Part shown: piece after piece, positions 1 to 7,141 of the stretch
Numbering within the stretch: position 1 is the stretch's first letter
Layout of the letters: the number at the start of each line of letters is the position of its first letter
Source: Anaerolineae bacterium
GTDB taxonomy: Bacteria; Chloroflexota; Anaerolineae; 4572-78; J111
DNA length: 33,157 nucleotides
Assembly: GCA_016931895.1 (NCBI GenBank)
Contig: JAFGDY010000246.1
Coordinates: 1 to 33,157, forward strand
Direction: 5' to 3'
Position numbers and translations under genes: made by a program
The notes under the pieces: model-generated
What the model saw: only the letters and a program-made list of their open reading frames with translations
Databases searched by the model: none
What the model was told of the DNA's origin: nothing

Positions 1-75
1 AATGCAATGGTTCGCACCCGACAAGCCTGGTCGCCGGCTTGATGTGCGTCGTTTTTGATAAAATTAAATCACAGT

Positions 76-175
76 TGCTCCGAGGAGTGAAACGACGAGG
101 AATCTCCGCTCTCGAAGGAATACTTACCTCTAACGCGGAGATTCTTCGCTCCCGTTGGTCGCTCAGAATGACATG
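76..175. repeat. degenerate palindromic intergenic repeat
   Basis: An imperfect inverted repeat: AATCTCCGC near 111-119 is matched by GCGGAGATT near 135-143, and the right edge reads CAGAATGACATG. It shares the GAGATT / AATCTC core and the ATGACATG end with the cleaner elements at 2601-2686, 4154-4235 and 33121-33157, but its left terminus is not recognisable. I read it as a diverged relative of the same non-coding family. The open reading frame crossing it is an upstream extension of the 306-1844 gene and is not believed. Confidence 0.55.
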
Positions 176-213
176 CCGTCACTTATGGGTATCACCAAAT
201 AATGTCTGGTGGC

Positions 214-239
214 GGAGTGCGGAATTTACGCCGCACTCC
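214..239. other. perfect 9-bp hairpin upstream of first gene
   Basis: GGAGTGCGG and CCGCACTCC are separated by an 8-nt loop (AATTTACG). No T-run follows, so a classical terminator is not supported. It could be the end of an upstream transcript or a structure in the leader of the gene at 306. Bases 1-305 contain no other gene that I can support. Confidence 0.4.
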
Positions 240-305
240 TTAAACAAACCTATAAAACCGATAGAGGGCTTAATTTTGGGAACTAAGGTAGGGGATATTA
301 TTAAA

Positions 306-1844
306 ATGAATAAAGTGAAAAAAGTGTTTTTACCAATATTGCCGGTGCTGTTTTTGCTGTTGGCCGCGCATCTTGTTTTGGCCCAGGTGTTGGGCAACAA
401 CCACCTGAACATCTCCAAGGCCACTATAGATGCCGGCTATCCGGCCATTGCCGTTAGCCAGAATCAAGATAATATTGGCATGGTCTGGGCCGACCGCTAC
501 CCTGGCGGTAATGCGGCGCAAGGCCCTATTTACATTAAAATGGCCAACGATGGTTACACGCTTGATCGCCGCTTTACGGTTGACAATTCCAATTCAGTCT
601 CCGACCAGTCGTGGGCCCCGGCTGTGGCCAGCGATCCCATTAACCAGGCCAATATGCATGTGGTGTGGACCAATTTACGCGAAGAGGGGGGGAAAAAGTA
701 TTACACCATCTATTACGCCCTTTGCCAAACAACTGCTGCCTCCTCCTGTAGCCAGGAAACAAAAATACAGGAAGTTAATAATACCGATGACTTTAGGGTT
801 GTGAGCGCCCCCAAAATAGCTGTTTCCCAACATCCTGCCGGCACCGCGCTGCATGTGGTATGGCAATTCATTGATTCAAGAAGCTCGCCCACTCAAACCT
901 TGATTTATTACAGCGGCAAGCCGGTTGGGGCAAGCTCATGGACACAGCCGTTTACGGTTTCCAATGACCCCTCTCTTGAACTGGCCTCGCATCCGGCCAT
1001 TGCTGTTTCCAGGGATGCGACGCATTCTTACCTTCACGTGGCCTGGGCCAGCGACACGGATCGGGATAATAAATTCAATGAACAAATCAAGTACAAGCGG
1101 GCCACGTTGAATGCCACCAGCGGCGGCGTGACCGGTTGGAGTGGTGTCCAACAATTTGTTAAGTATGCCAATCAGCATCCAGATTATCCCTATATAGTCG
1201 CGATTTCCAACACGGTCATGCTGGTCTGGGACGAGTTGAGTGTGATTCCCACCCCGAGTAGTTGGCCCGCCGATGAGCAATACTACGCTATCTATAATCT
1301 CTCCGAGGATAGCGGCGTTAACTTTGATGGAGCCAAAGACTTTTATACCCCCGCCGTCAAACATCGGTCCGACCCTAATCCCAGTTCTTCCGATGAAAAT
1401 TTTCATAAATCACCCCATGCGGGACGGCTGCAAATACAAGTGGCCGCCGAATTGGTCACCACCCCTGTAGTAACAACTATTGTGCATGCCGTTTGGCATG
1501 AAACCAATAACGCCGGCGCCTCGTATTGGCACGATGTGCGTTACAGCCTTTTTGAGGATGGTGAATGGTCTTACCCAAGCGATAATGAAACAGAAAACAA
1601 AAAATTTGGCAGCAACCCCGGCGCACAGTATTACTCAATGTCGCCCCGCTTTACGGTGGTGGATGGGGACATCTATGCGCTTTACATGGAAGGCAAGGAG
1701 GAAGGTGAGTATCAGCTTGACGAACCCAAGGTATTTGACGTGATTTACAACGGCACCGTTGCCCTAACCGATACCACTACCAATAATCCAACCGACCAGG
1801 CGGGGGGGCCTTACCTGCCCATCATCGTCAAAAGAAGGTCATAA
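306..1844 (+). CDS. secreted beta-propeller-like repeat protein
   Basis: Predicted exported protein of 512 residues with no assigned function. Residues 1-27 form a signal peptide: MNKVKK, a long hydrophobic core, then a cleavage-like LVLA-QV. The mature part repeats short blocks of the form HVVWxx or MVWxD (for example near the segments IGMVWADRY, MHVVWTNLR, LHVVWQF, LHVAWASD and VHAVWHE). This periodicity is typical of sialidase/BNR-type beta-propeller blades. The last residues read GGPYLPIIVKRRS, resembling the short hydrophobic-plus-basic tails (YLPLVLK-like) I associate with secreted Chloroflexota proteins. The ATG at 306 is preferred over the ATG at 39 because the signal peptide begins there, AGGTAGGGG lies upstream, and the extension would translate a repeat. 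It precedes the Tad genes and may be a surface or extracellular partner, but that is inference. Confidence 0.72.
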   Translation: MNKVKKVFLPILPVLFLLLAAHLVLAQVLGNNHLNISKATIDAGYPAIAVSQNQDNIGMVWADRYPGGNAAQGPIYIKMANDGYTLDRRFTVDNSNSVSDQSWAPAVASDPINQANMHVVWTNLREEGGKKYYTIYYALCQTTAASSCSQETKIQEVNNTDDFRVVSAPKIAVSQHPAGTALHVVWQFIDSRSSPTQTLIYYSGKPVGASSWTQPFTVSNDPSLELASHPAIAVSRDATHSYLHVAWASDTDRDNKFNEQIKYKRATLNATSGGVTGWSGVQQFVKYANQHPDYPYIVAISNTVMLVWDELSVIPTPSSWPADEQYYAIYNLSEDSGVNFDGAKDFYTPAVKHRSDPNPSSSDENFHKSPHAGRLQIQVAAELVTTPVVTTIVHAVWHETNNAGASYWHDVRYSLFEDGEWSYPSDNETENKKFGSNPGAQYYSMSPRFTVVDGDIYALYMEGKEEGEYQLDEPKVFDVIYNGTVALTDTTTNNPTDQAGGPYLPIIVKRRS

Positions 1845-1869
1845 TTAACGCCGGGGTTACGGATTCTAT

Positions 1870-2553
1870 ATGCCAGAAAACAACCGGCCGGCCCGGCCGC
1901 AAGGTGGTTCTGAGAAGATCAAAAAGAAAAAAAGGAAGACCGGACCTTTTGTGTTTCAATCGCTCAAACGGCGAGATATTTTGATTTTGGTAACGTTTTG
2001 GCTGACCAGTATTTGTGTGGTGGCGTTGGTGTTGGGCTTTTTTATGCTCAGGATGTCGGACCTGAGCCGGCCGGTTTACAAAATAACGCCCGGCGAGGTG
2101 ACGGCCCGCAGCCTTTACCCCCTGGCCGAAGCCGCGGCCCGGGCCTGGGAAAGCGATGTGCAGTTTGTCAACGCCTCGGCCACCTGGAATCACGCTTCGA
2201 TGGCGGCGCTGGAGCAGCCGGTAGAATGGGTTTACCGTTTTTACTCGCCGGGGTTACAACGCATTTTGTTTGTCATTGTCACCCCGGAACAGGAGGTGAT
2301 GGTGCGGCCGCATCTGGAAAAGAACCGGCGCGAAACCCGCCTGGTAAACCTGGATAGTTGGCGCATGGACAGCCCGGCGGCCATTACCGAGTGGTTGAAC
2401 CATGGCGGCGGCCGGTGGTTGCAAGAATCGCTCAATCCGGTGGTTTCGGCTCAACTGTCTTACAGCACCGCCGAAAACGCCCTGGTCTGGACCATTTCGG
2501 GCCTGAATGTGGAAACCGGCCAAAGTATAGATTATGTGGTCAAGGCTGAATAA
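1870..2553 (+). CDS. membrane-anchored protein of unknown function
   Basis: A 227-residue protein I do not recognise. Residues 1-35 are polar and strongly basic (KKKKRK near residue 18). One transmembrane segment covers roughly residues 37-60, and an extracytoplasmic domain of about 165 residues follows. This topology (N-in, single anchor) suits a membrane-tethered periplasmic or wall-zone protein. The C-terminal half, with alternating hydrophobic strands ending in SIDYVVKAE, looks like a small alpha/beta domain, but no catalytic motif is visible. It starts 25 bp after the preceding secreted-protein gene on the same strand, so the two may be co-transcribed. The ribosome-binding site is weak, so the start is less certain than the reading frame. 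It sits directly upstream of a TadE-like gene and might be an accessory Tad component, but nothing in its sequence proves this. Confidence 0.6.
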   Translation: MPENNRPARPQGGSEKIKKKKRKTGPFVFQSLKRRDILILVTFWLTSICVVALVLGFFMLRMSDLSRPVYKITPGEVTARSLYPLAEAAARAWESDVQFVNASATWNHASMAALEQPVEWVYRFYSPGLQRILFVIVTPEQEVMVRPHLEKNRRETRLVNLDSWRMDSPAAITEWLNHGGGRWLQESLNPVVSAQLSYSTAENALVWTISGLNVETGQSIDYVVKAE

Positions 2554-2600
2554 TCATGATTACCCTGGTTATGCCAAGATTTTTTGTTACTACTCAGTCC

Positions 2601-2686
2601 CATGTCATTTCGAGGTCGGAGGCCGAGAAATCTCCTTCTCAAGGTACGGCTTTAAGGAGATTTCTCCCTTTGGTCGAAATGACATG
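2601..2686. repeat. 86-bp palindromic repeat, copy A
   Basis: Bounded by perfect 13-bp inverted termini (CATGTCATTTCGA at 2601-2613 and TCGAAATGACATG at 2674-2686). An inner inverted pair, GAGAAATCTCC / GGAGATTTCTC, lies within. It contains no coding capacity. Compared with the copy at 4154-4235 it lies in the opposite orientation. The form is that of a small MITE- or REP-like element, able to fold as a long hairpin in RNA or single-stranded DNA. It fills most of the 186-bp gap before the TadE-like gene. Confidence 0.85.
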
Positions 2687-2739
2687 CCTGAACAGTTATG
2701 ATTTTTCGAGACCAAATAAGTGGTAGAAAGGTGTACAAA

Positions 2740-4056
2740 ATGAAACAGTTCATTATTTCCTGGCGGCAAAAATTAAATGGCAGCAAACGTGGCCAGAGCC
2801 TGGTAGAGATGGCCATTATTACGCCGTTGTTGCTTTTTTTGTTTCTGGGTGTGTTTGAAGTGGGTTGGGCCTTGCGGGGGTACCTGGTGCTGGCCAATGT
2901 GAACCGGGAAACTGTGCGCTATGGCGTAAAAAACGGCATTTTGGATTATTCCATCAAAGATCCCGCCACGGTTGGTTATGATGTGGTTTTATCCCATACC
3001 CTCAATAGCCTGTCCGACCAACTGCCGCTTAAATTTGACGCCGGTGATTCCAATGCCACCATCATTATGTCGCATTTTTATGTGGACACCGGTTACCCTT
3101 GCATCATATACCAGGGCGTCAATCCCAAGGTGCCTTACGAATTCGACCCCACCTGTGACTGCAACGAAGATAACCCGGCCGACCCGCAGTGGTTTACGCG
3201 CGACGATTTGATCTTGCATCCCGACACGCCGGGTTACGCGTATTACGCCCAAATTTATGGCATTAATAAAACCACCCGGTTGGGGGGGGGCAGTTACCAG
3301 GCCATGGCCGATCAATTGGCCCTGGAAAATAACCAGTTGAATTGTAATGTCCTCAAAACCGGGACCACGGGCGAATTGTCCAGCAATAACGTATTTATTG
3401 CCGAAACTTTTTACGACCAACCCCAATTGTTGGGCGTGCCCTTTCTGGCCAATCGGCTCACCAATCCTATCCCTTTTTACACCCACACGGCCATGCGCAT
3501 TGTTGTTTCCCGGGATGCCAATACCACCAACTCGGTTGGCCCTACTTGCACCGTTTATCCTATCACCTTTCCTCAATTGGTCAATCCTATCACCGGCACC
3601 ACCGTTATAGATGCGTATGAGGGTGCTCCTCCTGGCGGTTTTGGTTGGTTGAATTGGGATCCCGGCGATAACAGCAATACTTATGTGGCCGAAGAATTAC
3701 ACAACCCCGTTTTGACAATGCATGATTTTATGGGCCTCAAGCCCTCGCCAGATTTGAGTCCCGACCCAACAAATACGGGATTCAATGTTGGTGATTGGGT
3801 GTCGGGTAAAACCGGGGTGAGCAACTCTGATGCGGTTATGGATGAGTTGGAGAAGCTGGTAAATAAAACCATTTTGGTGCCTGTTTACGATACTCATGGG
3901 GGAAGTGGTTCAAATAAAGGTTACCATGTGGCTCACATCGCCAGAATTACCATCAACAAGATTTGCCTGCCGCGAAGCAGCGCCAGTTGTTATACGCCCG
4001 GTTCAAAATCAATCCATGCCACCTTTGAAGGCTACGCCGACGAGTCTTGCCAGTAA
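2740..4056 (+). CDS. TadE-like pilus protein (large form)
   Basis: TadE-family minor pseudopilin of 438 residues, a probable component or adhesin of the Tad pilus. The N terminus has a basic leader, then G18-QSLVE-M with glutamate at position +5 (E23) and a hydrophobic helix to about residue 45. This is the TadE / type IVb prepilin-like signature. The remaining roughly 390 residues are extracytoplasmic, Cys-containing (CDCNE near residue 145) and much longer than ordinary TadE proteins (about 150-200 residues). The protein closely matches residues 1-445 of the protein at 10124-12955 and is clearly a paralogue. The ATG at 2740 was chosen because AGAAAGGTG lies just upstream; an in-frame ATG at 2698 overlaps repeat-flanking DNA. 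Palindromic repeats flank the gene on both sides. Confidence 0.82.
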   Translation: MKQFIISWRQKLNGSKRGQSLVEMAIITPLLLFLFLGVFEVGWALRGYLVLANVNRETVRYGVKNGILDYSIKDPATVGYDVVLSHTLNSLSDQLPLKFDAGDSNATIIMSHFYVDTGYPCIIYQGVNPKVPYEFDPTCDCNEDNPADPQWFTRDDLILHPDTPGYAYYAQIYGINKTTRLGGGSYQAMADQLALENNQLNCNVLKTGTTGELSSNNVFIAETFYDQPQLLGVPFLANRLTNPIPFYTHTAMRIVVSRDANTTNSVGPTCTVYPITFPQLVNPITGTTVIDAYEGAPPGGFGWLNWDPGDNSNTYVAEELHNPVLTMHDFMGLKPSPDLSPDPTNTGFNVGDWVSGKTGVSNSDAVMDELEKLVNKTILVPVYDTHGGSGSNKGYHVAHIARITINKICLPRSSASCYTPGSKSIHATFEGYADESCQ

Positions 4057-4060
4057 ATCC

Positions 4061-4111
4061 AAACCCTAAAGGTTTCGGGCAAACCGGCAGTTGGCAAACC
4101 TTTAAGGGTTT
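4061..4111 (+). terminator. probable terminator hairpin after TadE-like gene
   Basis: AAACCCTAAAGGTTT and AAACCTTTAAGGGTTT form a 15-bp stem with one bulged A around a 20-nt loop, immediately after the stop codon at 4056. The following tract is TTTCTTG, only modestly T-rich, so it may be a weak terminator or a processing or stability structure. Confidence 0.55.
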
Positions 4112-4153
4112 CTTGACTGTTACAAACTGTTAGTATTCAGGTAACTGTTTACC

Positions 4154-4235
4154 CATGTCATTTCGACCGAAGGGAGAAATCTCCAAGAGTGCCACGCCAT
4201 AGGGATTTCTCGGCCTATGGCCTCGAAATGACATG
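4154..4235. repeat. 82-bp palindromic repeat, copy B
   Basis: The same perfect 13-bp termini as copy A (CATGTCATTTCGA ... TCGAAATGACATG), with the same inner arms GAGAAATCTCC and GGATTTCTC. The central about 20 bp differs. Relative to copy A the asymmetric arms (CCGAAGGG versus GGCCTATGGCC) are swapped, so it is inserted in the opposite orientation. It occupies the gap between the TadE-like and TadG-like genes. Confidence 0.85.
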
Positions 4236-4280
4236 AAGGTGAGCAGTTACGTATTCAGTAGGATGTAAGCGAGGTTTGCT

Positions 4281-6929
4281 ATGTTATTTATGCCAACAGT
4301 TTCCTCTAAAATAAAACGTTTCGTCTCACGCCGCATTCCTCAACAAAAAGGGCAGAGCATTATCATTTTGGCTTTTGCCTTTATGGGCTTGATTGCCATG
4401 CTGGGCCTGGCCCTGGACTTGGGCCTGGTTTACATTGAGCGCACGCGCATTAAACGCGCCGTTGACGCGGCTACCCTGGCGGCCGTGGTGGAATTGCCCA
4501 ACGAAGAAAAAGCCTATCTGAGGGCCATTGGCTACCTGGACCAGAACGGCTACCGGCTGCGGAATCCGGCCGGCCAGCCCCAGGTAAATGTTTACGTCAG
4601 GGGCTGCGCCCACGACGGCTATTTGCGCGAAGCCAACTTCAAAAACTATCACGATACCACCACCGCCCCTATTCGGGCCACCAAGTTGGTGAGTGATACC
4701 AGCGGCACGCAAAATATCCTCTACCATCTTTATTTCCCCTCTACCGGCAACCCCGTAGCCGATCCCGTGGGCGAATTTTATATAGATACCCGCTCCTATC
4801 AATCCAAGGTCAGCGGTGTATATTCGCCCGATATCGAACAGTGTAATCCGGGCGCCGATATTTTGGGCACGGCCAATAAAATTTTTATCAACGGCGACAT
4901 CCCGGTGGGCATGAACTTTATGCAATTCTTTGGCTTTGGCGAGGTGCCGGTGTCGGATGAGGCTATTGCCCAAAATGTGACCAACCTGGACGTGGCCGTT
5001 GTTTTTGACATGTCCGGCTCCATGCAGTTTGACACCAACTGCTTTGGCTGCTACGAACCCTATGGCGAGGGCACAATTGACTGGGATGATTTGCCTACGC
5101 ACGATCCCAATTTTAGCATCCAGTATCCAAATCCGGCTTATCTCCACCCCATTCCCACCGACCACCTGCCCAAAGGCACCATGACCGCCGGCAGCGGCGG
5201 GATAGGCAACAATACCGGCCAATTGTGTTGGCAGCGCGACAGCAATACGGTTGAATACTACACCATTGGCGGCAGCGGCGACGCGCGCCGCTACGTGGTG
5301 ATTGAGGCCGAACTTTACTCCTTGAATACCTCCCTGCTGGCCGGTTTTTACCGCCAGCCGGGGCGCGGCTACTGGGCCGTTCAGCACACCAACTGGCGCA
5401 CCGTTGATAGAATGATGGGGTCTGGCAGTACAGCGGTGGGGGCTATGCCTATCTTGTCGTCTTACAGCCGTGGCTCCTGGGTTTCGCATCACCCCTACGT
5501 GAGTTGGTCCCTTTCTCCTGATCCGCCCACCTTTCTGGGCGTCCCTTTTGGCCACGATTATACCCTGGATGAGGCGCGGAATAAACCTAACGACGTCCCC
5601 AGCCTGGAATATGATTTTGTCACCGCCAGCGACTGGGAAACGAGCACCACCAACGATGATACCCGCATCTGGGCCCGCGTTCAGGCCGGCTACACGTATT
5701 GGGCCGAGGGGGATAGGATCATTTACTGGGCCGTGTATGAATACGAAGACCTGTACACTGCCGCCGGGGGAGACCCCACCCTGGCCACGCCGCTGGGGAG
5801 CGGCCAGATTGAAAAATCCAGAACGGATCAAAAGGCGTACAGTGGGGCTGCGTATGGCGGCGCCGATGCCGATGATTGGCGGTGGACAGAATTGACCAGT
5901 ACTTCAACCAAATTAAATCTTGAAAACGGCAAACGTTACACCCTAAAAATTTGGGCGGGCCAAACCGGCTACGACATTGACCAGATTGTGATTGGCAACC
6001 GCAACGACACCAGTTTTACCGGCAATTATAATAGCGGCTCAACCAACCTCCAGGCCACCCGCGGCTCGGCTTTCCGGCAGGCCTGCAACCGCTGTAACCC
6101 CATTTATGGCCTCACCGTTGACCAGGCGGATTGCGTGCACCCCATAGACAATGGGGCCAGCACGGTGAAGCACGATGATTACGACCAGAGCGACCCTAAC
6201 AATAACCCCCTCTTTAGCGGCTACCAGCCTATTCGCGGGGCCAAAGAGTCGCTCAAGCGGTTCATCTCCAAGTTGGACCCCCAATTCGACCAGGTAGGCA
6301 TTGTCAGCTATAGCACCAGTACCCCGAGCGCGGGCCGAACGGAACTGCGCTGCCGGCGTTATCTTCCGGCCAGCCAATGTTTTATGGGCACCAATCCCAT
6401 CAGTTTTACCGAGGTGCTGGAGACGGTTGAGATGTTACCCCCCAACGGCAGCACCAATATGGCCGAGGGGATGATGAGAGGGTTAGAAATGCTGGGCATT
6501 GACCCCCCCGACGGCCTGGGCGGCGCTTTAGACAATACTTGCCAGGACCCCACCGACCATTGCAGCCGGGGCGGGGCGGCCCGGCGCATCTTGATTGTGA
6601 TGACCGACGGTATAGCCAATCTGGACCCCGGCGGCGTATGCGACGACAATAATTCTGCTTACTATACCCTGTGGCCGCCAGACACTTATTCCTCGGATTC
6701 GGAAGCCCAGGCCACAGATTGCGCCATGTTTTATGCCAAGGTGGCCGCCGAGAACAATGTGACCATTTATACCATTGGCCTGGGCAACGGCGTTGATGTG
6801 GAGTTTTTGGAAGCGATCGCCACATTGCCGGGTTCCAACGGCCAATATTTTGGCGCGTTATCGCCGGCCCAGTTGGACGGTATTTTTGACACGATTTTGA
6901 AGAGCGTTTCCGTTCGCCTGATCCAATAA
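4281..6929 (+). CDS. TadG-like protein with interrupted VWA domain
   Basis: Large (882 residues) TadG-like surface protein, probably a Tad pilus-associated adhesin. Residues 24-60 hold the TadG-type N-terminal anchor (GQSIIILA, then LALDLGLVYIERTRIKRAVDAA). A von Willebrand A domain starts at about 236 with the MIDAS motif D243-M-S-G-S247. The remaining MIDAS residues lie far downstream: T725 in GSTNM and D776 in VMTDG. About 400 residues are therefore inserted after the first strand and helix. The insert contains a CxxC near 255 and a segment from about 335 (YVVIEAELYSLN) to 574 (LKIWAGQTGYDIDQIVIGN). Its ends resemble carbohydrate-binding jelly-roll modules of the CBM6 type. The start is supported by GAGG six bases before ATG. 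A strong terminator follows, ending this unit. Confidence 0.82.
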   Translation: MLFMPTVSSKIKRFVSRRIPQQKGQSIIILAFAFMGLIAMLGLALDLGLVYIERTRIKRAVDAATLAAVVELPNEEKAYLRAIGYLDQNGYRLRNPAGQPQVNVYVRGCAHDGYLREANFKNYHDTTTAPIRATKLVSDTSGTQNILYHLYFPSTGNPVADPVGEFYIDTRSYQSKVSGVYSPDIEQCNPGADILGTANKIFINGDIPVGMNFMQFFGFGEVPVSDEAIAQNVTNLDVAVVFDMSGSMQFDTNCFGCYEPYGEGTIDWDDLPTHDPNFSIQYPNPAYLHPIPTDHLPKGTMTAGSGGIGNNTGQLCWQRDSNTVEYYTIGGSGDARRYVVIEAELYSLNTSLLAGFYRQPGRGYWAVQHTNWRTVDRMMGSGSTAVGAMPILSSYSRGSWVSHHPYVSWSLSPDPPTFLGVPFGHDYTLDEARNKPNDVPSLEYDFVTASDWETSTTNDDTRIWARVQAGYTYWAEGDRIIYWAVYEYEDLYTAAGGDPTLATPLGSGQIEKSRTDQKAYSGAAYGGADADDWRWTELTSTSTKLNLENGKRYTLKIWAGQTGYDIDQIVIGNRNDTSFTGNYNSGSTNLQATRGSAFRQACNRCNPIYGLTVDQADCVHPIDNGASTVKHDDYDQSDPNNNPLFSGYQPIRGAKESLKRFISKLDPQFDQVGIVSYSTSTPSAGRTELRCRRYLPASQCFMGTNPISFTEVLETVEMLPPNGSTNMAEGMMRGLEMLGIDPPDGLGGALDNTCQDPTDHCSRGGAARRILIVMTDGIANLDPGGVCDDNNSAYYTLWPPDTYSSDSEAQATDCAMFYAKVAAENNVTIYTIGLGNGVDVEFLEAIATLPGSNGQYFGALSPAQLDGIFDTILKSVSVRLIQ

Positions 6930-6960
6930 GATTGTAAATTAAGAAACACGCTCTCAGCTC

Positions 6961-6994
6961 AAACTCTGTCTCATTCTTTGGGGCAGAGTTTTTG
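6961..6994 (+). terminator. rho-independent terminator after TadG-like gene
   Basis: AAACTCTGTCTC pairs with GGGGCAGAGTTT (12 bp including two G-U pairs) around a 7-nt loop, followed by TTTGTTTGTT. It lies 31 bp after the stop codon at 6929. Confidence 0.85.
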
Positions 6995-7079
6995 TTTGTT
7001 CAACAACCTGGCCGGTTTCAAGAACTGATCCAAGCCGGCCGGGTAGGACAAAGGTTCAGGCGCAACGTTATAGGGCTTA

Positions 7080-7088
7080 TGGTATAAT
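7080..7088 (+). promoter_or_regulatory. extended -10 promoter for sensor kinase gene
   Basis: TGGTATAAT at 7080-7088 is a perfect extended -10 (TGn plus TATAAT). No good -35 is seen at 16-18 bp spacing, as is usual for extended -10 promoters. It sits 53 bp before the TTG start at 7142 and after the terminator at 6961-6994, so the kinase/regulator pair would be its own unit. Confidence 0.65.
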
Positions 7089-7141
7089 AAAAGACGGGTG
7101 AAGTTGAATAATAACTTTTAGAAAATGTTGCAGGGAGACTT

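Noticed and set aside
39-305. N-terminal extension of the first gene back to an ATG at 39
   Set aside because: It would translate a palindromic repeat and a hairpin and bury the clear signal peptide that begins at 306.
4326-5831. 501-codon open frame on the - strand
   Set aside because: It lies entirely opposite the TadG-like gene, has Gly/Val/Ile/Ala-rich composition with no recognisable domain, and mirrors codon bias of the + strand gene.
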